A program made the position numbers and the translations under genes. DNA of 7,045 bases from JABCPE02 sp963530895 (GTDB lineage: Bacteria > Bacteroidota > Bacteroidia > Flavobacteriales > Weeksellaceae), in assembly GCA_963530895.1 (NCBI GenBank), contig CAUSFO010000074.1, positions 1 to 7,045 of the forward strand, read 5' to 3'. The notes beneath the pieces are model-generated. The model made no database searches and was not told where the DNA came from. It saw only the letters and a program-made list of their open reading frames with translations. Every line of letters starts with the position of its first letter. Position 1 is the first letter of the stretch. Of this stretch, positions 1-5,609 are shown one piece after another.

Positions 1-31
1 AGAAATTGCATAAAAAACATAATAGTAAAAA

Positions 32-163
32 ATGGAAAAGAAAGATACACATTTCAAAAGTGCAGTAAATACAATGACTATTCTCACTTTCTTATTTCTT
101 TTATTTTATATATTTGAAAAAGGAGAAGTTTTAGGAAAAACTATCGCAAGAATAGGCTTTTAG
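32..163 (+). CDS. Small single-pass membrane protein (43 aa), first of a tandem pair
   Basis: I do not recognise a named family. The ORF starts at ATG 32; in its frame, stops at 11, 20, 23 and 26 rule out an upstream extension. The N-terminus is charged (MEKKDTHFK). About residues 14-28 form one hydrophobic helix rich in Leu, Phe and Ile, and a basic tail LGKTIARIGF ends the protein. The architecture and tail resemble the next ORF (191-298). Aligned without gaps, E29, E32, G35 and I38 here match E23, E26, G29 and I32 there, with L/F, K/R and T/S substitutions between them. That similarity is the main reason to believe both are translated. A topology with the N-terminus inside is possible but uncertain. 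Frame 1 is also open over 1-117, so coding in the other frame is not excluded. Confidence 0.5.
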   Translation: MEKKDTHFKSAVNTMTILTFLFLLFYIFEKGEVLGKTIARIGF

Positions 164-190
164 ATAAAAAATTATTTAAATTTATATTTT

Positions 191-298
191 ATGAAAAAGA
201 AAAATAAAATTGGATACACTATTGTGCATGTTGTCATAATGCTTTTGGTGCTTGGAGAAATCGCAGAGTCTTTTGGTCGTAGTATAAAAGGTTGGTAA
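191..298 (+). CDS. Small single-pass membrane protein (35 aa), second of a tandem pair
   Basis: This is an unnamed mini-ORF 27 bp downstream of the 43-aa ORF. It has a strongly basic start (MKKKNK), a hydrophobic helix at about residues 7-22 (the stretch IVHVVIMLLVLG is clear) and the tail EIAESFGRSIKGW. The tail aligns with the upstream ORF in the pattern E-x-[GA]-E-x-[LF]-G-[KR]-[TS]-I, and both proteins end in Gly plus an aromatic residue. The two probably arose by duplication and may be co-transcribed. The ORF ends 22 bp before a hairpin terminator, which fits the end of a transcription unit. Function is unknown. Small membrane regulators, holin-like peptides or bacteriocin-like peptides are possibilities, but nothing in the sequence decides between them. 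Confidence 0.5.
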   Translation: MKKKNKIGYTIVHVVIMLLVLGEIAESFGRSIKGW

Positions 299-320
299 AG
301 AAGATTTTTAAAGCAAATAT

Positions 321-351
321 AAAAGCCTTACTTCACAAAAGTAAGACTTTT
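321..351. terminator. Bidirectional intrinsic terminator between the small ORFs and trpS
   Basis: The arms 321-331 (aaaagccttac) and 341-351 (gtaagactttt) pair over 10 of 11 positions, with one C/A mismatch and a 9-nt loop. A-run on one side and T-run on the other make it usable in both directions. It lies 22 bp after the stop of the small (+) ORF and about 8 bp after the stop of trpS (-), exactly between two convergent units. Confidence 0.75.
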
Positions 352-359
352 AATTTCAT

Positions 360-1328
360 TTACATCCCCAGACTTTTTCTCACTCTTTGGAGAGTTTCTT
401 GGGCTACTTTTTTGGTTTTTTTTGCTCCTTCTTGTAGTTTTTTCTCCAATTCAGGAAGATTATCCATATAATAAGCAAAGATTTCTCTTTCCTTGGCATA
501 AGTTTCCAAAATCAAATTCAATAATTCTGTTTTTGCGTGTCCGTATCCGAAATTCCCTGCAAGATATTTCTCTCTCAATGCTTGGGTTTTGTCCTCTGTC
601 GCGATGAGTGAATATATCGTAAAGACCTTACAAGTGTCAGGATTTTTCGGTTCTTCCAGCGGTGTAGAATCTGTCTCTATGGACATTACTTGTTTCTTCA
701 ATTCCTTTTCTGGAAGGAATATATTGATGATGTTTCCTCTTGATTTGGACATTTTATTTCCGTCTGTCCCCGGTACATATTTCGTGTTTTCCTGCAATTC
801 CGCCTGTGGCAGCACGAAAACCTCACCCATTTGGTTATTAAATCTCGCTCCTACATCTCTCGCCATTTCCAAATGCTGAAGCTGGTCTTTTCCCACAGGA
901 ACTACCTCGGCATCATAGAGCAGAATATCCGCTGCCATGAGCATAGGATAGGTAAAAAGCCCTACATTCACATCTCCCAGTCTGTCCGCCTTATCCTTGA
1001 ACGAGTGAGCCAAAGTAAGCCTTTGATAAGGAAAAAAACAAGACAAATACCAAGAAAGCTCGCAGGTTTCTGGAATATCGCTTTGTCTGTAGAAATAAGT
1101 TTTCTCTGTATCCAGCCCAAAAGCCAGCCACGCCGCAGCGATTTCGTAAGTGTTTTTTTTCAGCACCTCAGCATCTTTTATCTGCGTGAGAGTGTGCATA
1201 TTAGCGATGAACAAGAAAGACTCGTTCTCTGTTTTTTTAGATAATTCTATGGCTGGAACGATTGCCCCCAAAATATTCCCTAAATGCGGCGTTCCTGTAG
1301 CCTGTATTCCTGTAAGAATTCTTGACAT
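360..1328 (-). CDS. trpS: Tryptophan--tRNA ligase (TrpRS)
   Basis: This cytoplasmic class Ic aminoacyl-tRNA synthetase activates tryptophan with ATP and charges tRNA-Trp. The 322-residue length is normal for bacterial TrpRS. The HIGH-type signature appears as TGTPHLGN (residues 11-18) inside GIQATGTPHLGN. The tryptophan-pocket segment MLMAADILLY spans 129-138, and D134 is the likely indole-binding Asp. VGKDQLQHLE (145-154) is the family's ATP/Trp-site motif, and KMSKS (192-196) is intact. The C-terminal part is helical and lysine-rich, as expected for the anticodon-binding region. The gene is last in the minus-strand run, 27 bp after the tatD-like gene, and is followed directly by a terminator. 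A TAATTTTG element over the tatD stop could give it its own promoter. The start at ATG 1328 puts GIQ-TG at the usual distance from the N-terminus. Confidence 0.97.
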   Translation of the reverse strand: MSRILTGIQATGTPHLGNILGAIVPAIELSKKTENESFLFIANMHTLTQIKDAEVLKKNTYEIAAAWLAFGLDTEKTYFYRQSDIPETCELSWYLSCFFPYQRLTLAHSFKDKADRLGDVNVGLFTYPMLMAADILLYDAEVVPVGKDQLQHLEMARDVGARFNNQMGEVFVLPQAELQENTKYVPGTDGNKMSKSRGNIINIFLPEKELKKQVMSIETDSTPLEEPKNPDTCKVFTIYSLIATEDKTQALREKYLAGNFGYGHAKTELLNLILETYAKEREIFAYYMDNLPELEKKLQEGAKKTKKVAQETLQRVRKSLGM

Positions 1329-1350
1329 GATTTTATTTTTTATTTTTAAA

Positions 1351-1358
1351 CAAAATTA
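1351..1358 (-). promoter_or_regulatory. Possible -7 element for trpS
   Basis: Read on the minus strand this is TAATTTTG, a full match to the Bacteroidetes -7 consensus TAnnTTTG. It lies 22 bp before the trpS start and overlaps the stop codon of the upstream gene. No TTTG-type -33 element is seen at the usual spacing, so this is tentative in an AT-rich background. Confidence 0.35.
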
Positions 1359-1985
1359 AATTTCACATTTTAAAACCTGCTGTACATTTTTATAAATCTC
1401 GGTTTTAAGGACTTCTATTGGCTTTTCTTTGATTTCAGCAAGTTTCAGATAAACCTCATCAATAGGCTCTTCTGCTGTGTCCGTTTCCAAAAAAATCCTA
1501 TCCAAAGGAATGTCCCGCGCAGTTTCCTGCAAAGATAAGTTATAAAGCAGCGCATTCCCAAAAGACAAATAAAATCCTTTACTCAAAAGCTCTTCGGCGG
1601 TTTCCTTTTTCTTATTAAATCCATGCACAATGAGCGGCACTTTTGCAATTTTCTGAAACCTCAGCAACTGAGAAAAACGCCGAACACAATGCACTATCAC
1701 GGGTTTTTGGATTTCATTCGCCCAGAAAATCTGCTGTTCAAAAACTTGTTCCTGCAAACTCTCATCCACCGAGACCAACCCATCCAGCCCGCATTCGCCT
1801 ATCGCAAGGCAGTTTGGGAGCTGGGATATTTCTTTTATTTTATCTAAATTCTGTTTGTAATTTTCATCAATTTTATTTGGGTGAAGCCCAACTGAAAAAT
1901 AATTTTCTGGAATTTCTTCCGTGAAATCCAAGTTATAAATTCCGCATTCTCTCGCCCGAAAATGATGATGAAAATCAAAAAACAT
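1356..1985 (-). CDS. Short TatD-family metal-dependent hydrolase
   Basis: This is an amidohydrolase-fold TatD-family protein. Characterised members are metal-dependent nucleases (TatD exonuclease, YcfH/YabD types). All expected metal ligands can be placed: D-x-H-x-H as DFHHH (H6, H8), E64 in AIGECGLD, H99 in PVIVHC, H121 in VHGF and D169 in FLETDT. GLHPN (33-37) corresponds to the usual GxHPH/W. At 209 residues it is about 50 shorter than typical TatD proteins (around 255-265). The gap between DxHxH and GLHPN is about 25 residues where roughly 50 is usual, and the C-terminus is also short. The start at ATG 1985 places DFHHH right at the N-terminus, as in the family, so this is not a truncated gene. 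It sits 11 bp after the UPF0126 gene. The substrate is unknown, and I avoid the name tatD because subfamily assignment is unclear. Confidence 0.88.
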   Translation of the reverse strand: MFFDFHHHFRARECGIYNLDFTEEIPENYFSVGLHPNKIDENYKQNLDKIKEISQLPNCLAIGECGLDGLVSVDESLQEQVFEQQIFWANEIQKPVIVHCVRRFSQLLRFQKIAKVPLIVHGFNKKKETAEELLSKGFYLSFGNALLYNLSLQETARDIPLDRIFLETDTAEEPIDEVYLKLAEIKEKPIEVLKTEIYKNVQQVLKCEI

Positions 1986-1996
1986 ACAGCTCTTTT

Positions 1997-2632
1997 TTAT
2001 TCTTTTCTTTCTTCTTTGGACAAGTAGAATTTAGGCATTTCCCACTGATATCTCACCGCGAGAGTTCTCACCGCTACAATCAACAAAATAGTAGAAACAT
2101 GCACCATAATATACGGCATAGAAGTGTACCTATACAACACTAAAAACAAAACTCCGCCCACAATACACGCCGTGGCATAAATTTCTTTTCTCAAAACCAA
2201 AGGAATTCTATTGAGCAAAATATCTCTAAAAATCCCACCGAAACAACCTGTGATAACCCCCAAAGTGAGAGAAATAATCGTCCCATGCTCCGCATTCAGC
2301 CCTTTCTGAATCCCCATAATGGTAAAAAGCCCAAGCCCAAAGCTGTCAAAAATAAACAACGGCGTTTCGAATTTTTTCTCAAAAACCTTTACCAGCATCG
2401 CAAAGATACTCGCCAAAAAAACCACCGTGCAGCTGAACATATCTTTCATCCAGAATACAGGAACTTCCAGCAGTAAATCCCGCAAAGTCCCTCCACCAAA
2501 GGAAGTAACGAAAGATACGATAAGCACACCAAAAGGGTCTAATCTTTTCTCTATTGCCGCAAAAGCCCCAGACATCGAAAAAGATACCAGTCCCAAAAGT
2601 TCAATTACGAAATTAAAATTTTCATACAACAT
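1997..2632 (-). CDS. UPF0126 / TRIC-like seven-helix inner membrane protein
   Basis: This integral membrane protein belongs to the YicG/YadS (UPF0126) family, the prokaryotic relatives of trimeric intracellular cation channels. The duplicated family signature is clear: SFGGGTLRDLL at 44-54 and GCFGGIFRDIL at 129-139, one copy in each three-helix half. The first helix carries LLGLVSFSMSGAFAA (12-26), and the charged C-terminal tail (KEERKE) follows the seventh helix. At 211 residues the length is normal. Structural work supports a homotrimeric cation channel for some prokaryotic homologs, and genetic data for others point to glycine transport, so the substrate cannot be read from sequence. Its neighbours coaD and the tatD-like gene give no functional link. 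The gene begins 87 bp after coaD, the largest gap in the run, with a hairpin in it. ATG 2632 is chosen because the first helix starts shortly after. Confidence 0.9.
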   Translation of the reverse strand: MLYENFNFVIELLGLVSFSMSGAFAAIEKRLDPFGVLIVSFVTSFGGGTLRDLLLEVPVFWMKDMFSCTVVFLASIFAMLVKVFEKKFETPLFIFDSFGLGLFTIMGIQKGLNAEHGTIISLTLGVITGCFGGIFRDILLNRIPLVLRKEIYATACIVGGVLFLVLYRYTSMPYIMVHVSTILLIVAVRTLAVRYQWEMPKFYLSKEERKE

Positions 2633-2664
2633 AAATCAACATTTTATTTTTTTCAAAACAATAA

Positions 2665-2687
2665 CCACACAAAACGAGTCCGTGTGG
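2665..2687 (-). terminator. Weak hairpin after coaD, possible attenuator
   Basis: CCACAC (2665-2670) pairs perfectly with GTGTGG (2682-2687) across an 11-nt loop. On the minus strand the hairpin is followed by a T-rich but interrupted tract (TTATTGTTTTG). It is the only hairpin in the 87-bp gap between coaD and the UPF0126 gene. The stem is short and there is no clean T-run, so partial termination at most. Confidence 0.3.
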
Positions 2688-2719
2688 CAAAAATCAAGTT
2701 TCTATGACCGACCTTCTTC

Positions 2720-3181
2720 CTACACCCTTACTGCTTCTGGAACGAACAAAGTATAGTCGCCACCAAGCGAAATAATCTCCCTGACACTGCTGCTGCTTAT
2801 GAATGACTTAGCCGAAGAAGTCAGCAGGAAGATAGTTTCTATCTTGTTCTCCAGAGTAAGCGTCCTATTGATATGCACGATAGCTTTTTCAAACTCAAAG
2901 TCAGCAGGATTTCTCAGCCCTCTGATAATGAAATTCACATTTCTCTTTCGGCAGTAGTCCACCGTCAGCCCCTCAAAAGAGTCAATCTCCACATTAGGAA
3001 AATCCTTAAAAGTATTTCTCAAAAACTCTTTTCTCTGCTCCAGAGAAAACATATATTTTTTCTGTACATTATGCCCAATAGCGATGATAATTTTATCAAA
3101 AAGTTTCGTCGCCCTTTCTACAATATCATAATGTCCCAAGGTAACAGGGTCAAAAGACCCAGGGAATACCGCTGTTTTCAT
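2720..3181 (-). CDS. coaD: Phosphopantetheine adenylyltransferase (PPAT)
   Basis: This enzyme catalyses the penultimate step of coenzyme A synthesis, joining 4'-phosphopantetheine and ATP to give dephospho-CoA, in the cytoplasm as a hexamer in characterised bacteria. The nucleotidyltransferase signature is at the N-terminus: AVFPGSFDPVTLGH, with the T/HxGH motif as TLGH (14-17). IRGLRNPADFEFE spans 86-98 and is the conserved PPAT central motif (R87, R90). ISSSSVRE (128-135) is the second nucleotide-binding signature. The 153 residues are the usual length. It lies 25 bp after a 98-aa gene of unknown function and in the same run as ddl; ddl and coaD being close together is, to my knowledge, recurrent in Flavobacteriia. 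ATG 3181 is the only start giving the standard short N-terminus. Confidence 0.97.
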   Translation of the reverse strand: MKTAVFPGSFDPVTLGHYDIVERATKLFDKIIIAIGHNVQKKYMFSLEQRKEFLRNTFKDFPNVEIDSFEGLTVDYCRKRNVNFIIRGLRNPADFEFEKAIVHINRTLTLENKIETIFLLTSSAKSFISSSSVREIISLGGDYTLFVPEAVRV

Positions 3182-3206
3182 TGTTTATTTTTAGTATTCT
3201 TAAATA

Positions 3207-3503
3207 TTATTCACTTCCCTTATAGCTTTCATTAGCAAAATCAATATTTCTGCACGGATACCAGCCTACCATCATATCCATCACTTCTTCCAAAGTCTCT
3301 ATAAGGTGCTCCTCTGTCCCATCATTTTGTAATTCTACATCACTTTTGAGGTACATTTGATAGATTTCCTTCTCTGAAAACCCTTCTGCGTACAACTGCA
3401 ATGCAAAGTTTCTGAGTTTTTCCACTGCATCCTGCTCAAAGAGAAGCTGTTTTATCCTCTCTTTTACTTCATCTCTCTTTTGCATTTCGTTATCCATCAT
3501 CAT
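3207..3503 (-). CDS. Conserved-looking acidic helical protein of unknown function (98 aa)
   Basis: I do not recognise a named family. The protein is soluble, with no signal peptide or membrane segment. It has a basic and acidic helix (about 5-35), then FSEKEIYQMYLKSDVELQ (42-59), an acidic stretch and EEVMDMMVGWYPCRNIDF (72-89). The GWYPCRNIDF segment looks like a conserved core rather than random coding. Three Met codons open the ORF. The first, at 3503, has AGGA about 8 nt upstream, unusual here and supporting that start. It sits between the secreted paralogs and coaD with gaps of 21 and 25 bp, so it is very likely co-transcribed with them. A role linked to CoA or cell-wall synthesis would be guesswork from position only. 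Confidence 0.75.
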   Translation of the reverse strand: MMMDNEMQKRDEVKERIKQLLFEQDAVEKLRNFALQLYAEGFSEKEIYQMYLKSDVELQNDGTEEHLIETLEEVMDMMVGWYPCRNIDFANESYKGSE

Positions 3504-3524
3504 TACTTATTTCCTCGGTGTTTT

Positions 3525-4010
3525 CTATCGAGTTTGATTTGATTTTTCGTAAAACTGCTTCAAATTATCCAAATTCACGCTGCAGTCTTTATTAAAAACA
3601 TTATTGGCAACTAAGTTTTCCATCAAACGGGTTGCTCCAGTTACTTTTGGGTTTCTGTAAGCTTTTTTACCAATGATATTAAAATCTACAATACCTTTCC
3701 AGTTTCCTGCTTCGTCTTTCTTCGCTACCCCAAAGAATAAAAGTTCTCCTTTCAGGGATTTTATTTCATAGGAATAAGGCACCAAACCATATTCTGTTTG
3801 TTTTTCTTCGCCCTCATTATCCACATCATTTACAGTTAAAAGAAAACACATTTTTTTATCCAAATATATTTCATCTGGCTCCACTCTCACTTCTTTAGCA
3901 GTGTTTTTTGTTTTCGGAAGATTTAGTTTTAGCTCTGTATACAAATCATCCTCTGTTTGCGCTGAGAAAAATAAAGGAAATAGAAATGCTGTCAACCAAA
4001 GTGTTTTCAT
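3525..4010 (-). CDS. Secreted or periplasmic two-cysteine protein, paralog B
   Basis: This 161-residue protein is of unknown function. Residues 1-18 (MKTLWLTAFLFPLFFSAQ) form a Sec signal peptide that probably cleaves just before Q18, in the typical Flavobacteriia style; there is no lipobox Cys, so it should be a soluble periplasmic or secreted protein. The mature part contains exactly two cysteines (C55 and C143), both conserved in the neighbouring paralog, so a disulfide is likely. Shared blocks are YEIKSLKGELLF, NWKGIVDFNIIGKKAYRN and DCSVNLDNLKQFYEKSN at the C-terminus. Compared with paralog A it has an insertion rich in Asp and Glu (about 61-73). It starts 50 bp after paralog A, with no clear promoter in the gap, and lies 21 bp before the 98-aa gene. 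No type IX secretion C-terminal domain is visible. Confidence 0.83.
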   Translation of the reverse strand: MKTLWLTAFLFPLFFSAQTEDDLYTELKLNLPKTKNTAKEVRVEPDEIYLDKKMCFLLTVNDVDNEGEEKQTEYGLVPYSYEIKSLKGELLFFGVAKKDEAGNWKGIVDFNIIGKKAYRNPKVTGATRLMENLVANNVFNKDCSVNLDNLKQFYEKSNQTR

Positions 4011-4060
4011 AATGTTTATGTTTTAATGTTTATTCCATTTTTTACTTTCTACTAAATTTT

Positions 4061-4534
4061 TCAGAAATTCTTTTCTTTATTTTCATTAGACTTCTCATAA
4101 AATAATTTCAAATTGTCTAAATTGATGGTACAATCATTATTTATCACTTGACTAGAGGATAAATTTAAGATTAAATCTTTCCTTGATATTATTTTTGAAT
4201 TTTTGTAACCTTTTTTATCTATCAATGGAAAACTAACCAGTCCTTCCCACTCTCTTTTTTCATTTTGATAAATTATCCCAGAAAACACTAATTTTCCATC
4301 TAATGAAGTAATTTCATAATAATTACGAGATTTACCATATTCTGTGAAAACATTATGTTTTAATTCATATCTAAAACAAAGTTTTTCATCTATCACGATT
4401 CCTTCTTTTGCGAATTCAATAGAATTTGGTTCTTTTCCTGTTTCAGGAATACCTAATCTCATAGTTTGATATGTCTTTTCTTGAGAAAAAACCATCATTG
4501 GAGCAAATAACAATAATATTACTAAGATTCTCAT
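4061..4534 (-). CDS. Secreted or periplasmic two-cysteine protein, paralog A, coupled to ddl
   Basis: This 157-residue protein is of unknown function and clearly homologous to the next gene downstream. A Sec signal peptide covers residues 1-18 (MRILVILLLFAPMMVFSQ), with no lipobox. The mature protein has exactly two cysteines, C53 (EKLCF) and C135 (NDCTINLDNLK), matching C55 and C143 of paralog B. The C-terminal block NLDNLKLFYEKSN is almost identical between the two, and ITSLDGKLVFSG and WEGLVSFPLIDKKGY also match. The ATG overlaps the ddl stop as ATGA (4531-4534), so translation is probably coupled to ddl. By eye the gene is more AT-rich than ddl and coaD, which may mean relaxed or fast evolution. 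A periplasmic role near peptidoglycan is an inference from position only. Confidence 0.83.
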   Translation of the reverse strand: MRILVILLLFAPMMVFSQEKTYQTMRLGIPETGKEPNSIEFAKEGIVIDEKLCFRYELKHNVFTEYGKSRNYYEITSLDGKLVFSGIIYQNEKREWEGLVSFPLIDKKGYKNSKIISRKDLILNLSSSQVINNDCTINLDNLKLFYEKSNENKEKNF

Positions 4535-5517
4535 AATTTTAAAAGTGCTTTTTCTACTTCATTTCCGCACAAATCTTTGATGGAGATTCCGTAGATTTTC
4601 GCCTGTTGCGGCAGGATACTTGCGGGAGAAAAACCTGGGTTGGTATTCATTTCCAGCATGTAAGGTGTTCCGTTCATAATGATGTATTCCGAACGAGAAA
4701 AACCACTCATTCCCAATGATTTATAAGCCTTTTTCGCGATTTCTTCTACTTTTAGTCGTGTCTGTTCATCTATTCTGGCTGGTGTAATTTCCTGAGAAGC
4801 GCCCTCATACTTAGCTTCATAGTCGAAGAAATCATTTTCGGAAACGATTTCCGTAATTCCCAAAACGGTAATTTCACCTTTATAATCTACCACACCTACC
4901 GAAACTTCCATTCCATCCAAAAAGCTCTCTATCAGCACTTCATCATCTTCGTGGAAGGCTTTTTCCAGAGCAGCTTTGAACTCAGATTTTTCTTTCACTT
5001 TTGAAATTCCCAAACTAGACCCAGACTGATTTGGTTTTACAAAACAAGGAAGACCAAGTTCAGAGATAATTTCATCTTCGCTAAAAGCATCTCCTTTTCT
5101 CAAATAAATACTCTTCGCCGAAGGAATTCCGTATTTAGAAAGCACCGCCAGAGTATCTTTTTTATTGAATGTCAATGCACTTTGGTAAAAATCACAGCCC
5201 GTATATCTCTGTCCCACAGCATCCCAATACGCCTGCAAAAGTCCGTTTTCACCAGGTGTTCCGTGAATGGTATTGAAACAAACATCAAATTTCAGCTTCG
5301 TTCCATCGACAAGTTTTACCGAAAAATCGGCTTTGTCTATCGGGAATTTTTCATCATTTTCATTTACAAAAAACCAGCCTTCCTTCAAGACATGAACTCT
5401 ATAAACATTATACAAATCCCTGTCCAATTCATCAAAAATAAGCTGACCGCTTTTCAGTGAAACGATATACTCATCGGAAAAACCGCCCATTACCACGGCG
5501 ACATTCTTTTTATTCAT
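4531..5517 (-). CDS. ddl: D-alanine--D-alanine ligase
   Basis: This ATP-grasp enzyme joins two D-alanines to make the dipeptide that MurF adds to the peptidoglycan precursor; it acts in the cytoplasm. Motifs in order: GGFSDEYIVSLKSG (11-24) with E16 as the first D-Ala contact, NTIHGTPGENGLLQA (82-96), the ATP-grasp loop FVKPNQSGSSLGISKV (159-174), the omega loop FFDYEAKY (230-237), R275 and E277 in SRSEY, and the metal ligands E289 and N291 in LEMNTNPGF. The last Tyr of the omega loop (Y237) aligns with E. coli DdlB Y216. Phe there marks D-Ala-D-lactate ligases such as that of Leuconostoc, so D-Ala-D-Ala specificity is predicted. Length (328) and start are normal. It heads the minus-strand run, has a -7 element 17 bp upstream and overlaps the next gene by 4 bp. 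Confidence 0.96.
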   Translation of the reverse strand: MNKKNVAVVMGGFSDEYIVSLKSGQLIFDELDRDLYNVYRVHVLKEGWFFVNENDEKFPIDKADFSVKLVDGTKLKFDVCFNTIHGTPGENGLLQAYWDAVGQRYTGCDFYQSALTFNKKDTLAVLSKYGIPSAKSIYLRKGDAFSEDEIISELGLPCFVKPNQSGSSLGISKVKEKSEFKAALEKAFHEDDEVLIESFLDGMEVSVGVVDYKGEITVLGITEIVSENDFFDYEAKYEGASQEITPARIDEQTRLKVEEIAKKAYKSLGMSGFSRSEYIIMNGTPYMLEMNTNPGFSPASILPQQAKIYGISIKDLCGNEVEKALLKL

Positions 5518-5534
5518 AACTCTTACAATTTAGG

Positions 5535-5542
5535 CAAAATTA
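5535..5542 (-). promoter_or_regulatory. Likely -7 element of the ddl promoter
   Basis: On the minus strand this reads TAATTTTG, matching the Bacteroidetes consensus TAnnTTTG, 17 bp before the ddl ATG. That distance implies a leader of only about ten bases. No convincing TTTG -33 element lies 17-23 bp upstream. It would drive ddl and probably the genes behind it. Confidence 0.5.
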
Positions 5543-5583
5543 ACAAAAACTTTTTATTCACCTACGCTGTCTGATAAATTCTT

Positions 5584-5591
5584 TAACTTTG
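5584..5591 (+). promoter_or_regulatory. Likely -7 element of the kinase promoter
   Basis: TAACTTTG matches TAnnTTTG and lies 18 bp before ATG 5610, giving a very short leader. It decides the start of the kinase gene, because an in-frame TTG at 5589 falls inside this element and so upstream of the expected transcription start. The opposing ddl element is 41 bp away, so the two promoters share one short control region. No clear -33 element is seen. Confidence 0.5.
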
Positions 5592-5609
5592 TGGCTAAAA
5601 GAATTTTTT

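Noticed and set aside
109..116. TATATTTG, a match to the -7 consensus upstream of the second mini-ORF
   Set aside because: It lies inside the first mini-ORF, about 75 bp from the next start and without a -33 element. In such AT-rich DNA a chance match is likely.
1..117. Open reading frame 1 from the window edge to TGA 115, possibly the tail of an upstream gene
   Set aside because: It overlaps the 43-codon ORF in another frame. Only the latter has a start, a coherent membrane helix and a paralogous neighbour. The upstream sequence needed to decide is outside the window, so this remains open.
831..1244. Plus-strand ORF of 137 codons antisense to trpS
   Set aside because: TrpRS on the other strand has every family motif. 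This frame gives a low-complexity product with no recognisable domain. The other plus-strand ORFs between 422 and 2756 are shadows for the same reason.
4011..4033. Direct repeat AATGTTTAT at 4011-4019 and 4025-4033
   Set aside because: It has only two short AT-rich copies in an intergenic gap, with no further copies or dyad symmetry, so chance is a sufficient explanation.
4531..5517. Ddl as a possible D-Ala-D-lactate (vancomycin-resistance type) ligase because of FF in the omega loop
   Set aside because: The specificity residue is the last position of FFDYEAKY and is Tyr, as in E. coli DdlB. The Phe is at a different position.
5589..5609. Upstream TTG start adding seven residues to the sugar kinase
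   Set aside because: The TTG lies inside the TAACTTTG -7 element and so upstream of the expected transcript start. ATG 5610 gives a normal N-terminus.
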